A DNA stretch of 64,000 bases from Methylovorus menthalis (lineage in GTDB: Bacteria; Pseudomonadota; Gammaproteobacteria; Burkholderiales; Methylophilaceae), in the NCBI RefSeq assembly GCF_020523625.1, contig NZ_JAJAQH010000006.1:1116001-1180000 (forward strand). Direction: 5' to 3'. Position numbers and translations under genes: made by a program. The notes below the pieces were generated by a model that was given only the letters and a program-made list of their open reading frames with translations, was not told the DNA's origin and did not search any database. The stretch's first letter is position 1; each line of letters opens with the position of its first letter. This document shows positions 37,275 through 46,892 of this stretch, piece after piece.

Positions 37275-38344
37275 GCACACCAAAGCACTCCGCATGTGCT
37301 GCCGATATTCAATCGCAGGATCACAACCTGGACGTACCATCACCTGCCGCTCTGCCAGACGATATCGTTGACGCCGCCATCACGTGGTCGATCAAACTCG
37401 ACTACAACGAAGCCAACGCTGACATAAAGCGCAGATTTGAACATTGGCTGCAGGCCAACCCCATGCATGCCATTGCCTGGGAACGCATCCATTCATTGCG
37501 CCATTCTTTTTCCGGCACAAGTGCTTCTTCTGCTCTGGTGATTTCCACCATGGAGCATGCCGATCAGCTTCGTCATCAAAGCTTGCTAAAACGGCGCAAA
37601 ACAATACAACTATTATCACTGGCCAACCTTGCCATCGGCACGGGCTGGCTGGTGCGAGCGCAATTGCCGTGGCAACGCCTTACCGCTGATACCAGCACCG
37701 GCATAGGCGAGCAACGCACATTGCAGCTTGCCGATGGCACCGAGCTGATACTGAATACCGACACGGCCATTCGCACAGACCTGTCGGGAGAAAACCGCAT
37801 TATCCTGTTGCTACGTGGCGAAATCATGGTAAAAACCGGCGCAGATATGCAGCATGCAGAAAAGCGGCCTTTTTTGGTATATACGTCGTTTGGCAAAATG
37901 CAGGCGTTGGGAACACGCTTCACGGTCAGGCTGGCGTCACAAGGCGCGCTCATTAGCGTGCAGGAACATGCTGTAGCACTATACCCAGCGCAAAGCCAGG
38001 CATCCTATGTGGTAAAAGTTAATGAAAGTCGCTGGTTACGGGAAAACGGCACGGAGCCCGCCAACTTGCATGGCATGGATGCTGGCAGCTGGGCTCATGG
38101 CGTCATCTCAGGCAATAATATTCGGCTGGCGGATCTATTGGCAGAGCTCGCCCGTTATCGCATGGGGCATATCAGTTGCGCGCCAGAGATTGCTGATTTA
38201 CGAGTGTCAGGGCTATTCCATATCAAGGACACGGACAAAACATTGCAGTTTCTGGCCGACACCCAGCCTATACGTCTCAGTTTTAGAACACGGCTATGGG
38301 TATCCGTCGGGCCTGCACACACAAATAGCGACGCCCTGTTATAG
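37271..38344 (+). CDS. FecR-type anti-sigma regulator
   Basis: A 357-residue inner-membrane regulator that binds the ECF sigma factor inside the cell and the receptor's signalling domain in the periplasm. The N-terminal cytoplasmic part has the DUF4880-like AAITWSIKLDYNEANADIKR and FEHWLQANPMHAIAWERIHS. One membrane segment lies near residues 115-135 (LLSLANLAIGTGWLV). The FecR domain follows (LADGTELILNTDTAIRTDLS, LLLRGEIMV). Its start overlaps the sigma-factor stop by four bases, so the two are coupled. Confidence 0.92.
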   Translation: MSTPKHSACAADIQSQDHNLDVPSPAALPDDIVDAAITWSIKLDYNEANADIKRRFEHWLQANPMHAIAWERIHSLRHSFSGTSASSALVISTMEHADQLRHQSLLKRRKTIQLLSLANLAIGTGWLVRAQLPWQRLTADTSTGIGEQRTLQLADGTELILNTDTAIRTDLSGENRIILLLRGEIMVKTGADMQHAEKRPFLVYTSFGKMQALGTRFTVRLASQGALISVQEHAVALYPAQSQASYVVKVNESRWLRENGTEPANLHGMDAGSWAHGVISGNNIRLADLLAELARYRMGHISCAPEIADLRVSGLFHIKDTDKTLQFLADTQPIRLSFRTRLWVSVGPAHTNSDALL

Positions 38345-38450
38345 GGTCTCGTAAAATCCTCATAAATAATTTCAAAAAAGTTGAGGGGATTTTCCATCTC
38401 AATCGGCCTACTTGGTAGAAGCATTTAACCTACCTCATAGAAAGACCGAT

Positions 38451-40934
38451 ATGACACTTGATCATTGCCATCGACCAAAGAACGCATACTCTCTGCGATC
38501 AAAGCCCTCACGCACCACACTCAGCCTTGCTGTTCAGGGCGCCCTCTTCAGTATCGCTATAGGCATGACCACGCTGCCACAGATCGCATGGGCAGCCGAA
38601 GAGCCTGGCGAGCAGTTGCCGCAACATGCGAGTGAATTCAACATCGCCCCTGGACCACTTGATGCCGCCCTGATTCAGTTTGCCACGGCTGCAGATATCA
38701 ATCTATCCTACGATGCAGCAACGCTGGAAAAGCAGATCACAAAAGGACTGAAAGGTCGTTATACCGCGGCGGCTGGCCTCGCCGTATTACTGCAAGGCAG
38801 CGGGCTGGAGGCAACGCCCAAAACAGGAGGAGGCTATGCGCTACGCAAGGCAGCTGTTAGCCAAAGCAAGCCTGATGAAACCACGCTTCCCGAGGTAAAG
38901 GTAACAGCCGCCTCGGACACCACCTCATCCAGCACACTATCCAAAGACTATGCAGGTGGCCAGGTTGCGCGCGGTGGGCGGGTTGGCTTGCTAGGCAATA
39001 AAGACATGCAGGATACCCCCTTCAGTGCAACCCAATACACAGCCAAACTGATTGAAGACCAGCAGGCAAGGAGCATCGGCGACATACTCATCAATGACCC
39101 CTCCATTCGCAATACTTACTCGCGCAGTTCGGGACGCGATGAATTCAATATCCGCGGCTTGACCCTGTTTAATTACGATGTGATGTTCAATGGCCTCTAT
39201 GGGGTGTCTCCACGCAACACCAGCTCCCTTATCGGGATAGAACGCGTTGAAGTCTTGAGAGGCCCCAATGCGTTGCTGAATGGCATGGCGCCGGCAGGCT
39301 CGGTTGGCGGATCGATCAATCTGGTCCCCAAGCGCGCAGGCGCTACCCCACTTAACCGCCTGACACTCTCTTACATGGGCGATAGCGTATTGGGAGCCCA
39401 CATGGACGTGGCCCGCCGCTTCGGCGCAGAACAACAGCTGGGTATACGACTGAATGCCATCACCAGCTCCGGCGAAACGTCTGTGAATAATGTCAGAGAC
39501 AATCTGGATGCCATTGCGATTGGCATGGACTTTCAGGGGGAGCGCCTGCGCCTGGAAGGCGACTTTAATTATCAGCACCGCGTTACACGAGGTCGAGGTG
39601 GACTACTATTCCCCCCGGCAAGCGGTGTGAAGATTGGCTCAGCCCCGGACGCAGACAAGAACTTCATCCCCAAGTGGACATACTGGGCAAGCAATGAGAC
39701 TTCAGGCGCTCTGCGGGCTGAGTTTGATTTGAACAAGGACTGGGTCGTCTACGGCGCCCTTGGCGGCAAAGAATACGATTTCAATAGCTTGCAAGCCAGC
39801 ATGCTGCTGCAGAACCCTCAAGGCAGAATGCTCATAAGGCCTTCCCGCCTGAACGAGTCCATCAGCGCGCTATCGGTCGAAACCGGCATCAGGGGCAAGT
39901 TCAGTACCGGCCCGCTTGAGCACGAGGTCGTGCTGAGTAACAGTACATTTTCCCAGGAAAACAGATTGCTAAGACTGAACGGCAGTGTCAGCGCTTCCAG
40001 CATTTACTCTCCTGTCAATTTTGCTGAGCCGAGCCTGACACTGAGCGGCCACCTGCCCAAGGTAAGTGAGGCTAGACTGAACAGCCTGGCCCTAGCAGAT
40101 ACCATTTCGATGATGGATCGCAAGGTGCAACTCACTCTGGGGGCAAGACGCCAACAAGTTGAAACATCGAACTTCAACGGTACGACAGGGGCCAGGACAG
40201 ACCATTACGACAAATCCGATGTCACTCCTGCCGTCGCCCTCGTCATCAAGCCCGGCGAGCAGCTGTCTTTTTATGGCAACTACATTGAGGCGCTAAGCCA
40301 AGGTGACACCGCACCAAGTGGTGCCAGCAATGCTGGACAAATGTTCGCGCCACAGGTATCCAAGCAACGCGAAGCTGGTCTGAAGTATGACTTCGGGCGC
40401 TTTGCCTCGACCCTGAGCGTATTTCAAATCGAGCGCCCTGCAGGCTTTATCAATCCAGCCACAAGCCGCTATGGCATGGATGGCGAGCAACGCAACCGTG
40501 GTATTGAGTTGATTACCCAGGGGGAAGCCACCGATCACGTTCGTGTACTGGGTGGCCTGGCATGGACGCAAGGCAAACTGACCAAAACAGAGGCGGGTAC
40601 CAATGATGGCAACACAGCCCCCGCCGTGCCCAAGCTCCAACTCAACCTTGCTGGGGAATGGGACCCCTTGTTCTTGCAAGGGCTGACGCTAACAGCCCGC
40701 ATGGTACAGACCAGCCCGCAATATGTGGATGCCAGCAATACGCAACGCATCCCGACCTGGACTCGTTATGACCTGGGCGCCCGCTACGCATTCATGGCCG
40801 GGAAAACGCCCATAACGGTCAGAGGCTCCATTGAAAACGTGTTCGACAAAAACTACTGGCTATCTGCGGCACGCGAAGGGCTGACTGTCGGCGCACCTCG
40901 CACCCTCCTGCTGTCGGTCTCAGCGGATTTCTAG
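38451..40934 (+). CDS. TonB-dependent siderophore receptor with STN domain
   Basis: An 827-residue outer-membrane receptor. A long signal peptide ends near IAWA (about residue 48) and the STN signalling domain follows (FNIAPGPLDAALIQFATAAD ... LKGRYTAAAGLAVLLQG), which is the part that contacts FecR. The plug has NIRGLTLFNYDVMFNGLYG and IERVEVLRGPNALLNGMAPA. The 22-strand barrel ends in SVSADF with the usual terminal Phe. The STN domain identifies it as a transducing receptor (FecA/FpvA style) controlled by the preceding pair; the ligand is probably a ferric siderophore. ATG at 38451 follows AGAAAGA. Confidence 0.94.
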   Translation: MTLDHCHRPKNAYSLRSKPSRTTLSLAVQGALFSIAIGMTTLPQIAWAAEEPGEQLPQHASEFNIAPGPLDAALIQFATAADINLSYDAATLEKQITKGLKGRYTAAAGLAVLLQGSGLEATPKTGGGYALRKAAVSQSKPDETTLPEVKVTAASDTTSSSTLSKDYAGGQVARGGRVGLLGNKDMQDTPFSATQYTAKLIEDQQARSIGDILINDPSIRNTYSRSSGRDEFNIRGLTLFNYDVMFNGLYGVSPRNTSSLIGIERVEVLRGPNALLNGMAPAGSVGGSINLVPKRAGATPLNRLTLSYMGDSVLGAHMDVARRFGAEQQLGIRLNAITSSGETSVNNVRDNLDAIAIGMDFQGERLRLEGDFNYQHRVTRGRGGLLFPPASGVKIGSAPDADKNFIPKWTYWASNETSGALRAEFDLNKDWVVYGALGGKEYDFNSLQASMLLQNPQGRMLIRPSRLNESISALSVETGIRGKFSTGPLEHEVVLSNSTFSQENRLLRLNGSVSASSIYSPVNFAEPSLTLSGHLPKVSEARLNSLALADTISMMDRKVQLTLGARRQQVETSNFNGTTGARTDHYDKSDVTPAVALVIKPGEQLSFYGNYIEALSQGDTAPSGASNAGQMFAPQVSKQREAGLKYDFGRFASTLSVFQIERPAGFINPATSRYGMDGEQRNRGIELITQGEATDHVRVLGGLAWTQGKLTKTEAGTNDGNTAPAVPKLQLNLAGEWDPLFLQGLTLTARMVQTSPQYVDASNTQRIPTWTRYDLGARYAFMAGKTPITVRGSIENVFDKNYWLSAAREGLTVGAPRTLLLSVSADF

Positions 40935-40948
40935 GGCCACTGCCGTGC

Positions 40949-40990
40949 TGATAACGGCCGCTCAAAATGACATCGTAGCGGCCGTTATCA
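40949..40990 (+). terminator. Hairpin after the TonB receptor
   Basis: A perfect 14-bp stem (TGATAACGGCCGCT at 40949-40962 with 40977-40990) and a 14-base loop, beginning 15 bases after the stop codon. It is followed by CCCCCTTT rather than a clean T-run. Confidence 0.6.
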
Positions 40991-41111
40991 CCCCCTTTCA
41001 AATTACCCCTCCCTCACGCTTCATCTCCTTGCGGAATCACTTGTCGAATTATCAGATAAGCCGCCTCAGACTCCCCACCCAGCTTCAGAGCCAAAGCACC
41101 TCTAGTTGAGT

Positions 41112-41117
41112 TATAAT
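41112..41117 (+). promoter_or_regulatory. Possible -10 element upstream of the Gre-like gene
   Basis: A consensus TATAAT 24 bases before the ATG at 41142. The -35 region is not recognisable. Confidence 0.35.
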
Positions 41118-41141
41118 TCAAGGTTTTATGGGTCATGCGCC

Positions 41142-41639
41142 ATGAGCCGTGGATTTGTAAAAGAGGATGACCTGGAGCACGCTGGCACGGATTTGCCGGA
41201 ACGTCCGCTTAGCCCTCATCCCAATTACGTTACGCCAAACGGCCTCAAGCAACTGAAGCAACAGGCAGATCAACTCGACAAAGAGCGCCTGCCGCTTGTC
41301 CCGCGCAAAGAGGATCCCATCGCACAGCAACCGCTGGCGATGATAGATCGCGACCTGCGTTATCTGCATGCCCGACTCGAATCTGCCATCCTGGTTGATC
41401 CGGCAAAACAGCCCACGGATACCGTGTTGTTTGGTGCCACTGTAAAAGTGGAAGATGAAGTCGGTGAAACCCATGCATTTATGATCGTGGGTGAGGATGA
41501 GGCCGATATCGCCAGCAATCGCGTGAGCTGGGTATCACCTCTTGCTAACGCATTGATCGGGCAAAAGGTTGGGGACAGTGTCACATGGCACCGCCCAGCA
41601 GGTAATCTTGAGCTGGAAATTATTGCCATCCACTATTAA
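41142..41639 (+). CDS. Gre-family protein lacking the catalytic tip
   Basis: A 165-residue GreA/GreB-like protein, the second Gre gene in the window. The coiled coil begins NYVTPNGLKQLKQQADQLDK and returns at IDRDLRYLHARLESAILVDP; the C-terminal FKBP-like domain is normal (VSWVSPLANALIGQKVGDSV). Compared with GreB encoded at 22398-22907, the segment between ERxP and VDP is 13 residues shorter, and the acidic tip (NGDRSENGDY in GreB) is replaced by DPIAQQPLAM. The metal-holding Asp/Glu pair needed for transcript cleavage is therefore gone. It may compete with GreA/GreB for the secondary channel, as Gfh1 and Rnk-like proteins do; that is inference. Start at 41142 (MSRGFVKEDD). Confidence 0.85.
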   Translation: MSRGFVKEDDLEHAGTDLPERPLSPHPNYVTPNGLKQLKQQADQLDKERLPLVPRKEDPIAQQPLAMIDRDLRYLHARLESAILVDPAKQPTDTVLFGATVKVEDEVGETHAFMIVGEDEADIASNRVSWVSPLANALIGQKVGDSVTWHRPAGNLELEIIAIHY

Positions 41640-41651
41640 GGATTTTGTAAC

Positions 41652-42254
41652 ATGAACGTAAGCCAAGCCATTGAAACCCGTCGCTCGATCAAGGCATTTG
41701 ACTCGCAACACACGATGAGCGAAGCCGAGATCGAACAACTGATGTCGCTGGCACTGCTCTCCCCGACCGCGTTCAATATTCAGAACTGGCGTTTTGTACT
41801 GGTGCAATCCCCAGAGCTGCGCAAGCAGGTGCGCGCAGCCAGCTGGGATCAGGCACAGGTGACCGATGCTTCGTTGCTGGTCGTTCTGGTGGCGGACTTG
41901 CAATCCTGGAACAAGCAGCCCGAACGTTACTGGGCGAATGCGCCAGAAGCCGTGAGGAATTATCTGGTACCTGCCATCGGTCAATACTACGCTGGCAATG
42001 AGCAAGTGCAGCGCGATGAAGGCATGCGTTCATGTGGCATGGCTGCCATGACACTGATGCTGGCCGCCAGGGAAATGGGCTACGACAGCTGTCCTATGGA
42101 TGGTTTTGATTTTGATGCTGTGGCTAAACTGCTGAACCTGCCCGCGGACCATGTGCCAGCCATGTTTGTCGCCATCGGCAAAGGGATCCAAGAACCATGG
42201 CCACGTGGCGGTCAGCTGCCCATGAGCGAAGTGGTTATCCGCGACACATTTTAA
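41652..42254 (+). CDS. Nitroreductase family protein
   Basis: A 200-residue FMN-dependent oxidoreductase of the nitroreductase fold. The N-terminal ETRRSIKAFDS and the substrate/FMN region LLSPTAFNIQNWRFVLV are typical, as is GMAAMTLMLAAREMGYDSCP in the C-terminal half. Such enzymes reduce nitroaromatics, quinones or other electrophiles with NAD(P)H; the true substrate is not predictable. It starts 12 bases after the Gre-like gene, with AAGGA at 41638-41642 overlapping that gene's stop, so the two are probably co-transcribed. Confidence 0.9.
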   Translation: MNVSQAIETRRSIKAFDSQHTMSEAEIEQLMSLALLSPTAFNIQNWRFVLVQSPELRKQVRAASWDQAQVTDASLLVVLVADLQSWNKQPERYWANAPEAVRNYLVPAIGQYYAGNEQVQRDEGMRSCGMAAMTLMLAAREMGYDSCPMDGFDFDAVAKLLNLPADHVPAMFVAIGKGIQEPWPRGGQLPMSEVVIRDTF

Positions 42255-42378
42255 GTTGCCACGCAACCGGACATGCCACAAGAAGAAAAATAATTAAACA
42301 CATTAACAAAATTACCCAATCCATTGTTTATTAATTAGACAATGAATTGAAAGATTCAACTTTCTGGACTTATACGTA

Positions 42379-43974
42379 ATGCTTATAGCAAACAATATCA
42401 CCATGCAGTTTGGCGCCAAGCCACTGTTTGAAAATGTCTCTGTCAAATTTGGCGACGGTAACCGCTACGGCCTGATCGGGGCCAATGGCTGCGGAAAATC
42501 AACCTTCATGAAGATTCTGGCCGGCGTACTGGAACCCACCGCAGGCAATATCTCGCTGGACAGCAATGAGCGCATGGCGTTTCTGCGTCAGGACCAGTTT
42601 GCCTACGAAGACCAGCGCGTCATCGATGTGGTGATGATGGGTCACGAGCAGATGTGGAAGGCAAATGTAGAAAAGAACGAAATCTACATGAACCCGGAAG
42701 CCACCGAAGAGGACTACATGCGTGCGGCCGAGCTCGAAGGTGTCTATGCCGAGTATGACGGCTACACCGCCGAAGCGCGCGCAGGCGAGCTGCTGCTAGG
42801 CGTGGGCATCCCGATCGAACAACACAGCGGCCCGATGAGCGCAGTGGCCCCAGGCTGGAAACTGCGTGTGCTGCTGGTGCAGGCCCTGTTTGCCAATCCT
42901 GACATCCTGCTGCTGGATGAACCGACCAACAACCTGGATATCAACACCATCCGCTGGTTGGAAGATGTGCTGAACAATCGTGACTGCACAATGATCATCA
43001 TTTCGCATGATCGACACTTCCTGAATCAAGTATGTACCCATACGGCCGACATGGATTATGCCAAGCTGACGGTTTACCCCGGCAACTACGACGACTACAT
43101 GGAAGCCTCAGCCCAGGCACGTGCCCAACAAGCCAAAGACAATGCCAAGGCCAAACAGCAGATCGCCGACCTGCAGGAATTCGTTCGCCGCTTCTCGGCC
43201 AACGCCTCCAAGGCCAAGCAGGCCACCAGCCGCGCCAAGCAGATCGACAAGATCAAAATTGAGGAATTCAAACCATCCAGCCGTCAGTATCCTTTCATCC
43301 GTTTTGAATACGATGAGAGAGAAAAGCTGCACCGTAATGCCGTTGAGTTGAAAAAACTCAGCCACAGTTTTGACCGTCCACTGTTCAATGACATCGACCT
43401 GATTTTTGAAGCAGGCGAAAAAGTGGCCATCATCGGTGAAAACGGTATTGGTAAAACCACTTTACTGCGCTGCCTGGCAGGGGACCTTACGCCTACCCAT
43501 GGCGAAGTGAAATGGGCTGAGAAAGCCAAGCTTGGCTACTTTGCACAAGATCACGAATACGAGTTTGAAAAAGACCTCAACCTGTTCGACTGGATGTCCC
43601 AGTTCACCCAGGAAGGTGACGATGACAACTCGGTGCGCAGCATGCTGGGCCGCCTGTTGTTCTCGGGCGAAGATACCAAGAAGTCCGTCAAGGTACTTTC
43701 CGGCGGTGAAAAGGGCCGCATGCTTTACGGCAAACTAATGCTGGCCCGCACCAATGTCTTGCTGATGGATGAACCGACCAACCACATGGACATGGAATCC
43801 ATCGAAGCGCTGAATACTGCGCTGGACAAGTACAAGGGCACGCTGTTTTTCGTGAGCCATGACCGTGAGTTCGTGAGTTCGCTGGCTACCCGCATCATCG
43901 AAATCAAGGCCGATGGCATCAGCGATTACACTGGCAATTACGAGGATTACCTGGCAAGCCAGGGCGTCGAATAA
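42379..43974 (+). CDS. ybiT: ABC-F family ATPase YbiT
   Basis: A 531-residue ABC-F translation factor, nearly the same length as E. coli YbiT, with its N terminus [20 protein letters not shown]. The first cassette has Walker [10 protein letters not shown] (34-42) and [13 protein letters not shown], but its signature reads [12 protein letters not shown] instead of LSGGWK; I recall the same feature in YbiT. The second cassette is canonical ([30 protein letters not shown]). It is the second ABC-F gene in the window. The upstream 124 bases are AT-rich and the ribosome-binding site is weak. Confidence 0.94.
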   Translation: MLIANNITMQFGAKPLFENVSVKFGDGNRYGLIGANGCGKSTFMKILAGVLEPTAGNISLDSNERMAFLRQDQFAYEDQRVIDVVMMGHEQMWKANVEKNEIYMNPEATEEDYMRAAELEGVYAEYDGYTAEARAGELLLGVGIPIEQHSGPMSAVAPGWKLRVLLVQALFANPDILLLDEPTNNLDINTIRWLEDVLNNRDCTMIIISHDRHFLNQVCTHTADMDYAKLTVYPGNYDDYMEASAQARAQQAKDNAKAKQQIADLQEFVRRFSANASKAKQATSRAKQIDKIKIEEFKPSSRQYPFIRFEYDEREKLHRNAVELKKLSHSFDRPLFNDIDLIFEAGEKVAIIGENGIGKTTLLRCLAGDLTPTHGEVKWAEKAKLGYFAQDHEYEFEKDLNLFDWMSQFTQEGDDDNSVRSMLGRLLFSGEDTKKSVKVLSGGEKGRMLYGKLMLARTNVLLMDEPTNHMDMESIEALNTALDKYKGTLFFVSHDREFVSSLATRIIEIKADGISDYTGNYEDYLASQGVE

Positions 43975-44004
43975 CCCGTTAATCTCACTAAAAAAACGAG
44001 CTAA

Positions 44005-44052
44005 AACAGGCCATTGCATGGCAGCCTCAGCGCTGTTATTCAATGGCCTGTT
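44005..44052 (+). terminator. Hairpin after ybiT
   Basis: A perfect 12-bp stem (AACAGGCCATTG at 44005-44016 with 44041-44052), with a 24-base loop, followed by AAATTTT. It is positioned as the ybiT terminator. Confidence 0.6.
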
Positions 44053-44159
44053 AAATTTTGTAAATTCAGCAGCAATTTTTGAACGGCTTGCGTGCCTTTA
44101 CGTCCATATCAGCGATAATTGTGTCCAACCACCATAAAGCGCTGAAAGTAACAGACCAC

Positions 44160-45617
44160 ATGTCGCCCCTTGTACGATCCGGTTTTACCGTCTCGCCATA
44201 CGCTGCACTGCCTCTCTGCATAAGCCTGATCGCCCTCACAACCGCCCTGCCCGCACAGGCCGAGAGTTCCGTATGGTACAAAGATGGCAATCCGCTTGAT
44301 GTGACAGTTCCCGCCGCGATTCCCAGCGGCTATGTGGGCAATACCGCATGTGCTGCCCCCAACTTAAAAAATGCACTCACGCTGGGCGAAGTTGCTGATG
44401 CAGCACTCTGCAATAACCCGCAAACCCGTGAAGCCTGGGCCAATGCGCGCGTGCAGGCGGCGCAAGTGGGCATTGCCCGCTCGGCTTACCTGCCCAGCGT
44501 CACGGATACCGCAGGCACCAATCTCAACGTGACCAGCCCGGAACTGGCCACGCGCAATAACGCCTACAGCAACCTGAGCAACAGCATTGTGGCGTCTTAC
44601 CTGCTGTATGACTTTGGCAATCGCGATGCCACGCTGGAAAGCGCGCGTCAGCTGCTGCAAGCGGCCAGCGCCACCCAGGATGTCACCGTGCAGACACTGC
44701 TGCTGTCTGCGGTGCAGGCCTATTATCAAGTGCAAGCCAATATTGCTGCGCTGGATGCCAGCCGCGAAGCCGAGCGTGCCAGTGAGGAGAGCTTCAAGGC
44801 TGCGGATGCTCGCTACAAAGCTGGCGTTGCCACCCCTGCCGATAAACTGCAGGCGCAAACCGCGTACGCCCAAGCCACGCTCTCTCGCATTACTGCCGAG
44901 GGCAACCTCAAAACCGCCTATGGCACGCTCGCCAATGTCATGGGAATACAGGCCAACCAACCCATTCAGCTGGTCAACAACACCAACTACTCTACCCTGC
45001 AGCCAGTGAGCGATGATATTGACGGCCTGATCGAACAGGCCCGCAACCGCCGTCCCGACCTGATGGCGAGCGAGGCGCAGGTAAAAGCGGCGCAAGCCAG
45101 CATTGATGCCTCGAAAGCTGCTGCCAAGCCTACAGTGTCGATTGCCATGAGCAATAGCCAGCAAGATGGCAGCAGCTTCACTTCCGCCAATACTTCGACG
45201 TTAGGACTAACGGTTTCCATTCCATTGTTCAGCGGCTATGCACCGACGTATCGCATACGCTCGGCCGAGGCCACGCGCGAAGTGCGGGCAGCCCAGCGTG
45301 ACCGTATCCGCCTGCAAATCTCGCTGGATGTATGGAATGCCTACCAGAACCTGCGCACTGCAAATGAATCGGTGATTGCCGCCCAAGTACTGGTCCAAAG
45401 TGCCGAGGAGTCCTCACGCGTCGCCCTTGGCCGCTACAAGGCAGGCGTGGGCAATATCATCGATACCCTGAATGCACAAAGCGCCCTTGCCTCAGCCAGA
45501 CAGCAATTAATACAGGCCTACCTGAATGGGAATGTGGCCCGGGCGACCCTGGCACAGGCCGTTGGGGTGCTGGACAACGCCATGATCCAGACCTTGCCAG
45601 ACCAGAACAACCCATAA
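44160..45617 (+). CDS. TolC family outer-membrane efflux protein
   Basis: The outer-membrane channel of a tripartite exporter, 485 residues. It has a signal peptide (AALPLCISLIALTTALPAQA), then two outer membrane efflux protein repeats with heptad-like coiled-coil segments (LKNALTLGEVADAALCNNPQ, and the second repeat from DIDGLIEQARNRRPDLMASE). The last repeat ends with RYKAGVGNIIDTLNAQSALA. I start at the ATG at 44160, as it gives a normal signal peptide; a GTG at 44121 is possible. macA and macB-like genes follow. Confidence 0.92.
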   Translation: MSPLVRSGFTVSPYAALPLCISLIALTTALPAQAESSVWYKDGNPLDVTVPAAIPSGYVGNTACAAPNLKNALTLGEVADAALCNNPQTREAWANARVQAAQVGIARSAYLPSVTDTAGTNLNVTSPELATRNNAYSNLSNSIVASYLLYDFGNRDATLESARQLLQAASATQDVTVQTLLLSAVQAYYQVQANIAALDASREAERASEESFKAADARYKAGVATPADKLQAQTAYAQATLSRITAEGNLKTAYGTLANVMGIQANQPIQLVNNTNYSTLQPVSDDIDGLIEQARNRRPDLMASEAQVKAAQASIDASKAAAKPTVSIAMSNSQQDGSSFTSANTSTLGLTVSIPLFSGYAPTYRIRSAEATREVRAAQRDRIRLQISLDVWNAYQNLRTANESVIAAQVLVQSAEESSRVALGRYKAGVGNIIDTLNAQSALASARQQLIQAYLNGNVARATLAQAVGVLDNAMIQTLPDQNNP

Positions 45618-45654
45618 TTAACCTTATGCATGCATTTATGCTGAAAGCACGCTC

Positions 45655-46890
45655 ATGAGCACCTCCTTCAAAAAAATCGGACTTGGCCTGGTACTGCTTG
45701 CGGTAGCAGGCGGCGGTTACTACTTCTACGATAAAAGCCATCAACCCAAACCTGATGAGCTTTATCGCTTCAAGGAAGTGACGCAGGGCGATGTGGAGCA
45801 ATCCGTCTCAGCCAACGGCACCCTGAACCCCGTGACACTGGTAAACGTCGGTACGCAGGTGTCAGGCCGCATCAGCAAGATGTATGTGGACTTTAATGAC
45901 AAAGTGGAAAAAGGCCAGGTATTGCTTGAGCTTGACGATGCGCTGTTCTCCGCCCAAATTGCGCAATCAGAAGGCAATGTCCGCAATGCTCAGGCATCGC
46001 TTGACCTTGCCAAGGCCAATGAGGCCCGCATACGTTCGCTGTTTCAGCAGGAATACGTATCCCGTCAGGAGCTCGATCAGGCCGTGCAGGCGCTGAAGTC
46101 CGCCCAGGCCAATCTGTACACCATCCAGGCACAACTTCGACGTGACCAAACCAATCTGGGTTATTCGATCATTCGGTCTCCGGTTTCCGGGGTGGTGGTG
46201 GATCGCGCAGTCGACGTCGGCCAGACCGTGGCGGCCAGCCTGCAAACACCTACCCTGATCACGATTGCGCAGGACCTTTCCAAGATGCAGATCAACACCA
46301 GTTTTGCCGAGGCAGACATAGGCAACATCAAGGAAGGCCAGGCAGCAAAATTCGCAGTAGATGCTTTCCCCAATCGCAATTTTGAAGGCGTGGTCAAGCA
46401 GTTGCGCCTGAACCCGACGACAACCTCCAATGTGGTCACCTACAACGTCGTCATCTCCGTGGATAATCCTGATCAAACCCTGCTCCCAGGCATGACGGCA
46501 TACGTCAACATCGGGGTCGCCAAGCACGACAATGTCCTGCTGGTACCTAATGCCGCGTTGCGCTACAAGCCCAAACTGGATGATGACGATCCCAGCAACA
46601 TGCCTCCGGACGGCGCAAAAGCTGAAGGTGGCAAAGGTCCAGGGGAACGCAAACATCGTGGCGGACCAGATGGTAAAAAGCCGCGTGGCGACATGGCCAA
46701 AGGCAAGGTCTATGTGTTGAACGGCGACAAACCAGAAGCGGTGAATGTCCTGCTTGGCATCACCGATGGCAAGCAGACCGAAATCAAGAGCCGTCATCTG
46801 AAGCCGGGAGACAAGGTTATTGTGGGTGATCTGCAAGGTCAGAATAATCCACAGCAAAACACACCTGGCCCCAAGATGCGGATGTTCTAG
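45655..46890 (+). CDS. macA: MacA-like periplasmic adaptor
   Basis: A membrane-fusion protein of 411 residues linking the MacB transporter to the TolC-like channel. There is one N-terminal membrane anchor (GLGLVLLAVAGGGYYFY), a lipoyl half-motif, an alpha-hairpin (RSLFQQEYVSRQELDQAVQA), the second lipoyl half (GYSIIRSPVSGVVVDRAVDV), and beta-barrel and membrane-proximal domains. A Gly/Lys/Pro-rich charged insert (about residues 310-345, GKGPGERKHRGGPDGKKPRG) interrupts the C-terminal part and is unusual. The start follows the tolC-like stop by 37 bases and macB ATPase begins 2 bases after its stop. Confidence 0.92.
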   Translation: MSTSFKKIGLGLVLLAVAGGGYYFYDKSHQPKPDELYRFKEVTQGDVEQSVSANGTLNPVTLVNVGTQVSGRISKMYVDFNDKVEKGQVLLELDDALFSAQIAQSEGNVRNAQASLDLAKANEARIRSLFQQEYVSRQELDQAVQALKSAQANLYTIQAQLRRDQTNLGYSIIRSPVSGVVVDRAVDVGQTVAASLQTPTLITIAQDLSKMQINTSFAEADIGNIKEGQAAKFAVDAFPNRNFEGVVKQLRLNPTTTSNVVTYNVVISVDNPDQTLLPGMTAYVNIGVAKHDNVLLVPNAALRYKPKLDDDDPSNMPPDGAKAEGGKGPGERKHRGGPDGKKPRGDMAKGKVYVLNGDKPEAVNVLLGITDGKQTEIKSRHLKPGDKVIVGDLQGQNNPQQNTPGPKMRMF

Positions 46891-46892
46891 CC

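Noticed and set aside
42347-42376. Promoter-like pair TTGAAA and TATACG before ybiT.
   Set aside because: The -10 would lie two bases before the ATG, so transcription would start inside the gene.
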